From Acetobacteraceae bacterium (lineage in GTDB: Bacteria; Pseudomonadota; Alphaproteobacteria; Acetobacterales; Acetobacteraceae), in contig JADYYZ010000264.1 of assembly GCA_020853405.1 (NCBI GenBank), forward strand, positions 1 through 7,411: DNA of 7,411 nucleotides, given 5' to 3'. The position numbers were made by a program, and so were the translations under genes. Under the pieces are notes generated by a model. The model was not told the origin of the DNA. It searched no databases and saw only the letters and a program-made list of their open reading frames with translations. Shown here in pieces: positions 1 through 7,049 of this stretch (position 1 is the stretch's first letter; every line of letters starts with the position of its first letter).

Positions 1-2
1 CC

Positions 3-167
3 GTGAGGAAGGGCGAGCTGTGCGGGCGCGTGCACTTCGTCGATGACCCGGCCCGCCCGCCGGCCGCGTGCCACTTCCGCGCCGACGGCATCGTGGTGTG
101 CCAGCGCCACCCCGCCCGCTGCGAGCGCGGCGACTGCGTCGCGCACCTCGCGATCGAGGCTGCATAG
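3..167 (+). CDS. 3' end of a small Cys-rich protein of unknown function (probably partial)
   Basis: An open frame runs from the left edge to a TAG at 165-167 and gives 54 visible residues. Base 3 is a GTG that could in principle be the start, but no upstream sequence is visible, so a gene entering from the left is more likely. The visible part has five cysteines: one near the start (ELCGR) and four in the second half, spaced C-x9-C-x6-C-x4-C with nearby histidines (ACHF, CQRH, CERGDC). This could be a small metal-binding (zinc-type) fold or disulphide-bonded segment. There is no CxxCH haem motif and no obvious membrane segment. I do not recognise the family. Its end is convergent with the gene ending at 342. 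The coding call rests on the open frame, G/C-rich third positions and the ordered cysteine spacing. The function is unknown. Confidence 0.5.
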   Translation: MRKGELCGRVHFVDDPARPPAACHFRADGIVVCQRHPARCERGDCVAHLAIEAA

Positions 168-341
168 TCGCCCTCAGGCGCCGGGCGCCGCCGCCGGCGG
201 CTTGGCTCGCCGCCCCCGCGGCGGCGCCGGTTGGGGCGCTCGGGCCGCTTCGGGCTCGCAGGCCCCTCACCCTGCCCCTCTCCCGCTCAAGCGTGGGAGA
301 GGGAAGGGTGAGGGCGGCAGCGCCTGTCGCGCGCGGTACGC
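168..341. other. Non-coding spacer between convergent genes
   Basis: This 174-base spacer separates the TAG of the left-edge gene from the TAG (on the minus strand) of the 200-residue protein. It is rich in self-complementary GC runs. Bases 191-200 are a perfect palindrome (CCGCCGGCGG), and 208-213 pairs with 218-223 (CGCCGC/GCGGCG) around a CCCC loop. The larger palindrome at 264-314 follows. Frames that stay open across it are explained by high GC and show no ribosome site or recognisable protein. Confidence 0.6.
264..314. repeat. Long imperfect palindrome, REP-like, possibly a bidirectional terminator
   Basis: The outer arms are perfect over 10 bp (CCCTCACCCT at 264-273 with AGGGTGAGGG at 305-314). 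The inner arms pair CCCTCTCCC (276-284) with GGGAGAGGG (295-303), and a short GC pairing closes a TCAA-type loop around 287-290. The only interruption is a small internal loop (274-275 against 304). This pyrimidine-arm/purine-arm design resembles the intergenic palindromes that recur in many GC-rich alphaproteobacterial genomes. It lies between two convergent gene ends and could stop transcription from both sides, but no T-run follows on either strand. Only one copy is in the window, so the repeat status is inferred from resemblance. Confidence 0.65.
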
Positions 342-944
342 CTACACCTCGATCCAGGTCTCCGAGAAGGCGAGCATCGCGCTGCTGATCCGGTGCCCGA
401 CCACGTCGCGCGGCACCGGCTTGCCGGGCAGCGCCTTGCCGTTCACCTCGATGGTCGCGCTCTCGCAGCCGACGAACAGGCTGGGCATGTGGTGCCTGCC
501 GGTGGCGGAATGCTCGGGGCGGAAGGCAAAGCAGAACGGCTGGCCGAGCCCGCTCCAGGTCAGTTTCACCGTGGTCTCGCCGGCGCGCACGGTCTCGCTG
601 TAGGTGCTGCGGGGGTCGCCGCCGGCAACCACCGAATCGAGCTTGCGGCAGCGCATGCCGGCAAGCCCCGCCAGCCCGCGCCAGGCGCCGAAATGGCTGA
701 CGAAGTCCGTGGCCAGGTAGCGGGCGAGCGGCTCGTTGTCGCACAGGCACAGGTTGGCGTCCGACGCGCCATCCTGCGGTGCCTGCAGCAGCATCAGCGC
801 ATGCCCCCGCCCGTGCGGCGACAGCACGACGCGGAAGAAACTGGCAAGCGTGGTGAACGGCCCGTCCGGGTCGGTCTTCAGCGAGATTCCCGGATTCTCG
901 CCCGACCAGGCGACCTTGCCGGGGAAGGTGATCGGATCGGCCAT
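342..944 (-). CDS. Conserved hypothetical protein, 200 residues
   Basis: The product begins MADPITFPGK and ends FSETWIEV. I do not recognise a named domain. There is no signal peptide or membrane helix, and it looks like a soluble mixed alpha/beta cytoplasmic protein. Visible features are an LCLCDNEPLARYL segment (residues 65-77), cysteines at 66, 68, 99, 138 and 160, a His-rich stretch (EHSATGRHHMP, 144-154) and a C-terminal beta-like part (SATIEVNGKALPG). The frame is open upstream to 1421, but the ATG at 944 is chosen because AGGAGGAG (958-951) lies 6 bases before it and because the longer reading would overlap most of the DUF533 gene. It sits 26 bases downstream of the DUF533 gene on the same strand, so the two are probably cotranscribed. 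The gene call is strong; the function is unknown. Confidence 0.85.
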   Translation of the reverse strand: MADPITFPGKVAWSGENPGISLKTDPDGPFTTLASFFRVVLSPHGRGHALMLLQAPQDGASDANLCLCDNEPLARYLATDFVSHFGAWRGLAGLAGMRCRKLDSVVAGGDPRSTYSETVRAGETTVKLTWSGLGQPFCFAFRPEHSATGRHHMPSLFVGCESATIEVNGKALPGKPVPRDVVGHRISSAMLAFSETWIEV

Positions 945-950
945 GCTGGT

Positions 951-958
951 CTCCTCCT
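951..958 (-). promoter_or_regulatory. Strong Shine-Dalgarno for the 200-residue protein
   Basis: On the minus strand this reads AGGAGGAG, six bases before the ATG at 944. It decides the start and argues against the in-frame upstream extension to 1421. Confidence 0.85.
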
Positions 959-970
959 CTGGGGGGATGG

Positions 971-1681
971 TCAGGCGACGCCGGCGACCTGGCGATCGAG
1001 ATGCAAGACCAGGTCCGCCGGCAGCGCAAGCCGCTGCACCAGCGCCTCCAGATAGGCGCGCTCGGTCGGGTTGTCGGGGTCGATCGCCATCCGCGAGGCG
1101 AGGTAGATCTGCGCTGCCTGTTCGCGGCTCGCCGCTGCCTGGGCGATCGCGGCCGGATCGGCCGGGCGGTTCAGCGCATCGAACACGAAGCCCTTCGCCG
1201 CCGGGTCGAGCCCCATGCGTTCCACCGCATCGAAGATGCGCTTCTGCTCCTCGGCATCGACGTGGCCATCGGCCTTGGCGGCACCGATCATCGCGCGCAT
1301 CAGGCTGAGTTCGAACGGCTCGCCGCCGGCGCCGGGCGCGGCACCCGGCTGGAATGCGGCCGGCACGTCCGCCGGCGGCGGCAGTGCGGCGGCAGGCGTG
1401 GCACCTTGCGGCTGCTGCCACTGCTGGAAGGCGCGATAGGCGAGCGCGCCGAGTGCCGCCGCCCCGCCATAGCGCACCGCCCCGCCGGCGAGCCTGCCGA
1501 TGCCCTTGCCGCCCAGCAGCAGCGCCAGCACGCCGCCGGCGGCGGCAAGGCCGACCATGCCACCGGGCGTCTTCGATGCCACCTGGTCGAGCATGTTTTT
1601 CGCCTTGCCGCCGGCCTGGGAAAGCGTCGCCCCGGCATCGCCGCCAAGGAACTGGTCAAGCAGGCGCTTCGCATCGAACAT
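971..1681 (-). CDS. DUF533 (YebE/TerB-like) protein
   Basis: The product has 236 residues. The N-terminus (MFDAKRLLDQFLGG) is amphipathic and is followed by a Gly/Ala-rich hydrophobic stretch at about residues 41-82 (GGVLALLLGGKG, then YGGAAALGALAYRAF) typical of this family, probably membrane-inserted or membrane-associated. A Pro/Ala-rich linker (about 91-120) leads to a helical TerB-like domain (about 122-236). The domain carries the acidic motif AKADGHVDAEEQKRI (135-149) and the family-typical ASRMAIDPDNPTERAYLEALVQRL segment (195-218). DUF533 proteins are widespread in proteobacteria and named after E. coli YebE. Their molecular role is not established; envelope stress or metal-related roles have been proposed by analogy with TerB. 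The ATG at 1681 has AGGGGGA (1695-1689) seven bases upstream. The gene lies 76 bases downstream of the deiminase-like gene and 26 bases upstream of the 200-residue gene. Confidence 0.9.
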   Translation of the reverse strand: MFDAKRLLDQFLGGDAGATLSQAGGKAKNMLDQVASKTPGGMVGLAAAGGVLALLLGGKGIGRLAGGAVRYGGAAALGALAYRAFQQWQQPQGATPAAALPPPADVPAAFQPGAAPGAGGEPFELSLMRAMIGAAKADGHVDAEEQKRIFDAVERMGLDPAAKGFVFDALNRPADPAAIAQAAASREQAAQIYLASRMAIDPDNPTERAYLEALVQRLALPADLVLHLDRQVAGVA

Positions 1682-1725
1682 GTCCGGGTCCCCCTGGGTG
1701 GATCGGCGATCAGGTCGGGATGCGC

Positions 1726-1745
1726 GCGGCCAACATCAAGGCCGC
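1726..1745. other. Short hairpin in the gap between the deiminase-like and DUF533 genes
   Basis: GCGGCC (1726-1731) pairs with GGCCGC (1740-1745) around an 8-base loop. It lies just after the TAG of the deiminase-like gene in the direction of transcription. No U-tract follows on the minus strand, so if it matters it may attenuate, process or protect the transcript rather than terminate it fully. It could also be a chance product of high GC. Confidence 0.3.
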
Positions 1746-1757
1746 CATGCTGCCTGC

Positions 1758-2765
1758 CTACAGCGGATCGCGCACCAGCGGCGAGGTCGAGCAGTGGATG
1801 CCGCCACCGCCCTGGCAGATCGCATCATAGGGCACGACCCGCACGCTGATCCCCGCCTTGTCCAGCGCCTCGGCGGTGCGGGGGCTCGCCTGGTCGGCCA
1901 TCAGCACCCGGCCCGGCGCGACCGCAAGGCAGTTCACGGTCCAGGCGGGGTCGTCTGGGTGCACCTCGATGCAATTGATCTTCTTCTCCTTCAGTTTCTC
2001 CAGGAACCAGAACGGCAGCAGCACCGGGTTCACGATCGCGGTCGCGACATCGACCATCACGAAGGCGCCGTCGATGTGCAGCCGGTAGCCGGTGAGCTGC
2101 ACGCGCAACAGCTCCACGCCCTGCACGCGCAGCACATCCTCGACCTGGCGGGCCGCTTCCTCGTTGACGCGCGACGAGATGCCGACCACCGCGGTGCGCG
2201 GGTCGATGAAGGCGAACGAGCCGCCTTCCATCATGCCGGTGCCGTGCACCGTGCGCAGGATCGGCATGCCGAGGCGTGCCAGCGTTCGTGTCGCCGGCGC
2301 CTCTTCGCCGCGGCGGATCGGGGCACCCATGCGGCAGACGATGGCGCCGCCATCGACCGCGATCACCTGGTCGCGGGTGTACACCGACTTCATCTTGCCC
2401 GGCCCGCAGGCGTCGAGGAACACCACCTCGACCCCTTCCTCGCCGAGGGTGGCGACCAGCGCATCGTGCTGTGCCTGCTGGGTGGCGAGGTCGGGGATCT
2501 CGCGGCCGCGCCAGTACCAGCCGGCCTTCTGGTCGCCATAGGCGCCGAGATGCTCGATGCGCTTGGCGGGGTCGATGAGTTTCAGCTCGTCGCCCGGCCG
2601 GTGCATCAGCACGACGCGGAGCTTCCCGACATCGGAGTTGCAGCCCCAGCGCCGGCCCCAGACCGTGTGCTGCTGGTCAGGGTGCTCGAACGCGGGCGCC
2701 GGTTCGCTCGGGAACGCCTTGATCAGCATGTTGTAGCGGTATTCGCCTTCGGTCATCGTGGTCAT
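1758..2765 (-). CDS. Arginine/agmatine deiminase-like hydrolase (guanidino-group modifying superfamily)
   Basis: The product has 335 residues and is predicted cytoplasmic. It belongs to the pentein fold guanidino-modifying superfamily, whose members attack the guanidinium carbon with a cysteine and release ammonia or an amine, or transfer the amidino group. The catalytic set is present: YTRD (129-132, Asp132, like FTRD of arginine deiminase), MEGGS (179-183, Glu180), HIDGAF (230-235, His230 and Asp232) and GGGGIHCSTSPL (319-330, nucleophile Cys325). EGGS and IHC resemble agmatine deiminase, while YTRD and the PLVRD end resemble arginine deiminase, so the substrate cannot be assigned. Candidates are arginine, methylated arginine, agmatine or another guanidino compound; an amidinotransferase is also possible. 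The ATG at 2765 is preceded by GAGGAG (2779-2774) at 8 bases. Only 12 bases separate it from the M20 gene, whose TGA is part of this ribosome site, so the two are almost certainly cotranscribed and translationally coupled. The superfamily call is sure; the reaction is not. Confidence 0.88.
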   Translation of the reverse strand: MTTMTEGEYRYNMLIKAFPSEPAPAFEHPDQQHTVWGRRWGCNSDVGKLRVVLMHRPGDELKLIDPAKRIEHLGAYGDQKAGWYWRGREIPDLATQQAQHDALVATLGEEGVEVVFLDACGPGKMKSVYTRDQVIAVDGGAIVCRMGAPIRRGEEAPATRTLARLGMPILRTVHGTGMMEGGSFAFIDPRTAVVGISSRVNEEAARQVEDVLRVQGVELLRVQLTGYRLHIDGAFVMVDVATAIVNPVLLPFWFLEKLKEKKINCIEVHPDDPAWTVNCLAVAPGRVLMADQASPRTAEALDKAGISVRVVPYDAICQGGGGIHCSTSPLVRDPL

Positions 2766-2773
2766 GGTGCTCG

Positions 2774-2780
2774 CTCCTCA
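2774..2780 (-). promoter_or_regulatory. Shine-Dalgarno of the deiminase-like gene, overlapping the M20 stop codon
   Basis: The minus strand reads TGAGGAG. Its TGA (2780-2778) is the stop of the M20 gene, and GAGGAG lies 8 bases before the ATG at 2765. Ribosomes ending on the M20 gene therefore uncover or occupy this site, a layout that favours coupled synthesis of both enzymes. Confidence 0.85.
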
Positions 2781-4373
2781 GGGTTTCGACGGATCCGGCA
2801 CCGTGTATTCCGGGCCGCGCGCCGTTTCGACATATTCCGGCCAGCGGTAATGGATCGGGGCCGGGAATTTCTCGCCCAGCAGCGGCGCGATCCACTTCGA
2901 TCCGCCGATGCCGCCGCCGGTGCGCTCGGCGAACTCCGCGCGGGCGCGTTCCACTTCGGCGGGATGCTCCAGCAGCTCGACGAACGTTGCCGCCGTCACC
3001 TCGGCCGCCTTCAGCCACATCGGGTCGATGCAGGCGGGAACGCCGCCCATGGCATTGCGCGTCCAGTCCGGCCAGACCCGGCCCGGCGTGTCGATACGCA
3101 GCTGGGCGCGCCCGACATAGAGCCTTGCGGTCGGGCAGTGCCAGGTCCAGTCGGTGTAGTCGTCCGACGTATAGTTCTTCTGCCAGGGCGGCAGGTGCGC
3201 GCGCAGCGCTGCCTCGGCATCCCGCGGCGGGCACAGGCGCAGGATCTCCGGCGGGAACGGGTTCTCCACCGACCCGGCGCCGCAGGCGCGCCGGAGATCG
3301 TTGGCAAACGACACCGCCGCTTCGGAATATTCCGGCGGGCCGCAGCGTTCGAAATTGCGGAAGGTGACCTCCGCCATCGCATGGTTGGCGAGGCCCGGCC
3401 GCGTCCTGGTGACCCACGCCTTCTTCACCGTGCAATGGGCCATCGCCGCGACGTGATCGGCGTTGCGGTCCAGCACCGCCCACACGCGCTCCTGCATCTC
3501 GATCGTCGGCGCGCGCAGCGCGTACTGGATCACGGCAAGGCCGGGCGGGAGATTGTCGGCGGTGGCCTGGCCGGCCTGGAGAATCGCCTCGTTCAGGCTC
3601 CAGGCGCCCTGGTGCGGCAGCATGTTCTCCTTGAGATACTTGGCCGCCGTGTACATCAGGCACACCGCGTCGATCGCGCCGGGCGCGCGGCTGATCGAGT
3701 GCGGCGAATTGACGCCGGTGCGCGCGATCGAGGAACTCCAGCTCTCCGGTTCCAGGCACTCGAACGTGTAGATGCGGCTCCAGTAGGTCGCGCAGTGGGT
3801 ATCCCACAGGCAGGAATTGGCGAGGCTCAGGAACGAGGTCGGGTGCCAGGAGATGGCGGCCGAGAAATCGTCATAGAGGCCGTGGCTGGCGTGCACCGGC
3901 TTCGAGCCGCACATTTTCTCCGCCGGCTCGCCCATCAGCACCAGCGTGCCCTTGAGGCCGTGCGTCTGCATCGCGGCCTTGGTCGCCAGCACGCCGGCCA
4001 GCGCGCCGAGGCCGAGCGCGCTGTGCGGGTCGGTATGGCCGGCGGTGTGGGCATGCGTTCCCTGGCGCGGCGCCCGCTCCGCCACCGCCTCCTGGCTGGT
4101 GCCGGGCACGGCATCGTATTCGGCGATCGTCGCCAGCACCGGGCCCGGCCCGGTGCTGAAGCGCGCGGCGAATGCGGTGGGCATGCCGGCGGTGCCGGCC
4201 TCGACCTCGAACCCCTCGCGCGCGAGCCGTTCGACGAACCAGGCGGCCGAGCGGTATTCGCGCCAGCTCGGCTCGGCCAGCCGCCACAGATGCAGATGCT
4301 CGCGCGAAAGGCGCTCGCGGTTTGCCGCGACCCAGCGCACGGCATCCGCCTGGGCAGGCGAGAACAGGGTCAC
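2778..4373 (-). CDS. M20-family (AbgB-like) amidohydrolase with an atypical metal site
   Basis: The product has 531 residues, somewhat longer than E. coli AbgB (p-aminobenzoyl-glutamate hydrolase subunit B). It is predicted cytoplasmic. Family landmarks are IAEYDAVPG (83-91), GHTDPHSALG (112-121, at the GHGCGHN-type ligand loop), GEPAEK (148-153, at the PAEE catalytic segment), ISWHP (174-178), SDDYTDWTWHCP (403-414) and a C-terminal helix block WLKAAEVTAATFVELL (453-468). Family members are dinuclear metal hydrolases that cut amide bonds of N-acylated amino acids or aminobenzoyl-glutamate. Here the usual Cys ligand is Asp115, the second Glu of PAEE is Lys153, and the C-terminal His near the IGHKG-type motif is not evident. 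His113, His117, Glu152 and His177 remain. The metal content and activity may therefore differ. The start is GTG at 4373, with AAGGAGA 8 bases upstream. It lies 86 bases after the ABC ATPase gene and 12 bases before the deiminase-like gene. The substrate is unknown; an acylated guanidino or amine compound is an inference from context. Confidence 0.88.
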   Translation of the reverse strand: MTLFSPAQADAVRWVAANRERLSREHLHLWRLAEPSWREYRSAAWFVERLAREGFEVEAGTAGMPTAFAARFSTGPGPVLATIAEYDAVPGTSQEAVAERAPRQGTHAHTAGHTDPHSALGLGALAGVLATKAAMQTHGLKGTLVLMGEPAEKMCGSKPVHASHGLYDDFSAAISWHPTSFLSLANSCLWDTHCATYWSRIYTFECLEPESWSSSIARTGVNSPHSISRAPGAIDAVCLMYTAAKYLKENMLPHQGAWSLNEAILQAGQATADNLPPGLAVIQYALRAPTIEMQERVWAVLDRNADHVAAMAHCTVKKAWVTRTRPGLANHAMAEVTFRNFERCGPPEYSEAAVSFANDLRRACGAGSVENPFPPEILRLCPPRDAEAALRAHLPPWQKNYTSDDYTDWTWHCPTARLYVGRAQLRIDTPGRVWPDWTRNAMGGVPACIDPMWLKAAEVTAATFVELLEHPAEVERARAEFAERTGGGIGGSKWIAPLLGEKFPAPIHYRWPEYVETARGPEYTVPDPSKP

Positions 4374-4381
4374 GCAGCGTG

Positions 4382-4388
4382 TCTCCTT
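4382..4388 (-). promoter_or_regulatory. Shine-Dalgarno fixing the GTG start of the M20 gene
   Basis: The minus strand reads AAGGAGA, 8 bases before the GTG at 4373. No in-frame ATG near this point has a comparable site, and the family-like N-terminus starts here, so the GTG start is preferred. Confidence 0.8.
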
Positions 4389-4459
4389 CGCATCGCAAGG
4401 TCCCCGGCAGGCAGCGGCCGCAACGGCTCGATCCTCATCTCGGTCCGGTCGCTGCCGGC

Positions 4460-5545
<1,086 letters not shown>

Positions 5546-5724
5546 CAGCCGTGTCTCGCCATCAGCCCGGCCAGGCCGTGCCCGGGCAGGTGCCGTGCCG
5601 GCCGCGCGCAATCCGCGCCGTCGGAATCCGGCTCGCTGCTCATCGCTCACGTATCATGCTGCTGCTGGCCTGCACCCCTGCTTCATTCCATCATAGACAG
5701 GCGGAAGGATGAAGGGAGGGGCGC
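5546..5724. promoter_or_regulatory. Divergent control region between the ABC ATPase and flavin oxidase genes
   Basis: These 179 bases separate two divergently oriented start codons and should hold the promoters for both directions. The part at about 5645-5715 is clearly less GC-rich than its surroundings. It contains TATCAT at 5652-5657 on the plus strand and TATGAT at 5695-5690 on the minus strand as possible -10 elements. I find no convincing -35 partner for either, so exact promoters are not called. An imperfect inverted repeat, CTTCATTCC (5681-5689) with GGATGAAG (5707-5714), is a candidate operator for a regulator encoded elsewhere. Confidence 0.45.
5714..5721 (+). promoter_or_regulatory. 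Shine-Dalgarno fixing the GTG start of the flavin oxidase
   Basis: GGGAGGGG lies just before the GTG at 5725, leaving about 5 bases after the GGAGG core. The nearby ATG at 5709 is in another frame, so GTG is the start. Confidence 0.75.
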
Positions 5725-7032
5725 GTGCGCGGTCTCTACACCGACGATTTTTCGACCACGCCATGGTGGTGGGAGGCTGCCCGCCCGGTGCCCGGCCCGC
5801 CCGAGCCACTGCCGGCCGAGCTCGAGGTCGCGATCATCGGCGGCGGCTACACCGGCCTTTCCGCGGCGCTGACCATGGGCCGCATGGGCACGCGCGCGCT
5901 GGTGCTGGACGCCGAGGCGATCGGCTTCGGTGCGTCGTCGCGCAATGGCGGCATGGTCTCGGGCGGCCTCAAGATCGCCGGTACCGGCCTTGCGAAGCGG
6001 TTCGGCGAGGCAGCGGCCGACCGCCTGGTGCGCGAGGCCGCCGGCAGTTTCGGCTTCCTTGAGGAGCTGATCGCGCGCGAGCGGATCGACTGCGCCTATG
6101 CGCGCACCGGCCGCTTCGTCGGCGCCTGGACGCGCCGCCACCTGGCCGGCATGGAGCGCCGGGCAGCGTGGCTTGCCGACATCACCGGCGGCGCCGTGCG
6201 CATCCTGCCGCCCGATCGCGTGCGCGAGGAGCTGGGCAGCGATCGCTATTTCGGCGGCATGGTGGTGGAGGCAGCGGGCGGGCTGCACCCGGCGCGCTAC
6301 GTGCTGGGCCTTGCCGAGGCTGCCCGGCAGGCCGGCGCCATCCTGCGCGGCGGCGTGCGCGCCGGACGCATCGCGCGCGAAGGCGACGGGTTCCGCGTCT
6401 TCACCTCGCGCGGCAACGTGCGGGCACAGGCGGTGCTGTGCGCGACCAACGGCTATTCGCTGCACGGGCCGAACGAATGGCTGGCGCGCCGGCTGATCCC
6501 GGTCGGCAGCTACATCATCGCGACCGAGGTGCTGCCGCCGGCGACCATGCAGCGGCTGTTTCCGAACCGGCGGATGGTCAGCGACAGCCGCCGGGTGCTG
6601 AACTATTTCCGCCCCTGCCCGGAAGGAAAGCGCGTGCTGTGGGGCGGGCGCGCCAGTTTCGCACCCACCAGCCCCGCGGCCGCCGCCCCGGTGCTGCACC
6701 GGATGATGACCGATGTGTTCCCCGAGCTCGGTGCCGCGCGGATCAGCCACAGCTGGACGGGCAATGTCGCGTTCACCTTCGATTTCCTGCCGCATATCGG
6801 GGTGGAGGACGGGGTGCATTACGCCGCCGGCTGCCAGGGTTCCGGGGTGGCGATGCAGACCTGGCTCGGCCACCAGGTGGCGCTGAAGATCCTTGGCCGC
6901 GCCAACGCGCGCTCGGCGTTCGATGGGCTCGCGTTCCCGACCATGCGCTTCTATTCGGGCGACCCGTGGTTCCTGCCGGCGGTGGGGGAATGGTACCGCC
7001 TGCAGGACCGGATCGACCGCCTGGCCGCGTGA
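5725..7032 (+). CDS. FAD-dependent amine/amino-acid oxidoreductase (DAO family, PuuB-like)
   Basis: The product has 435 residues and is predicted cytoplasmic. A short N-terminal segment with PWWWE (13-17) precedes the FAD-binding Rossmann motif EVAIIGGGYTGLSAA (34-48), with GxGxxG at Gly39-Gly44 and the strand-end acidic residues in VLDAE (60-64). The second dinucleotide-contact region is GFGASSRNGGMVSGG (67-81). The C-terminal FAD/substrate-lid block is HYAAGCQGSGVAMQTWLG (365-382). This is the order seen in the D-amino-acid-oxidase family, and the SSRNGG block and C-terminal motif are closest to gamma-glutamylputrescine oxidoreductase (PuuB) and related secondary-amine oxidases. Such enzymes oxidise C-N bonds of amines or N-substituted amino acids and pass electrons to O2 or a carrier. 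The GTG at 5725 is the start. The gene is divergent from the polyamine-type ATPase gene, which supports a shared amine substrate. The exact substrate is not determined. Confidence 0.9.
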   Translation: MRGLYTDDFSTTPWWWEAARPVPGPPEPLPAELEVAIIGGGYTGLSAALTMGRMGTRALVLDAEAIGFGASSRNGGMVSGGLKIAGTGLAKRFGEAAADRLVREAAGSFGFLEELIARERIDCAYARTGRFVGAWTRRHLAGMERRAAWLADITGGAVRILPPDRVREELGSDRYFGGMVVEAAGGLHPARYVLGLAEAARQAGAILRGGVRAGRIAREGDGFRVFTSRGNVRAQAVLCATNGYSLHGPNEWLARRLIPVGSYIIATEVLPPATMQRLFPNRRMVSDSRRVLNYFRPCPEGKRVLWGGRASFAPTSPAAAAPVLHRMMTDVFPELGAARISHSWTGNVAFTFDFLPHIGVEDGVHYAAGCQGSGVAMQTWLGHQVALKILGRANARSAFDGLAFPTMRFYSGDPWFLPAVGEWYRLQDRIDRLAA

Positions 7033-7049
7033 CGCGCCGCTAAGGCGCG
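7033..7049. terminator. Candidate bidirectional hairpin between convergent genes
   Basis: CGCGCC (7033-7038) pairs perfectly with GGCGCG (7044-7049) around the loop GCTAA. It begins immediately after the TGA of the flavin oxidase gene and includes the TAG and last codons of the cytochrome gene. Its symmetric position between convergent genes suits a shared terminator, but the stem is only 6 bp and there is no T-tract on either side. Confidence 0.4.

Noticed and set aside
43..603. Plus-strand open frames across the left spacer into the 200-residue gene
   Set aside because: They cross a long palindrome and run antisense to a supported gene; the translations are low-complexity.
945..1421. N-terminal extension of the 200-residue protein to a 359-residue reading
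   Set aside because: The extension overlaps the DUF533 gene in another frame and is Arg/Ala-rich without structure, while a strong Shine-Dalgarno sits directly before the ATG at 944.
5709..6062. ATG-initiated plus-strand frame starting just before the flavin oxidase gene
   Set aside because: It is out of frame with the FAD-binding protein. The Shine-Dalgarno at 5714-5721 lies downstream of this ATG and serves the GTG at 5725.
5683..6873. A 396-codon minus-strand open frame opposite the flavin oxidase gene
   Set aside because: Antisense shadow of a gene with clear FAD-binding motifs; no ribosome site or family resemblance.
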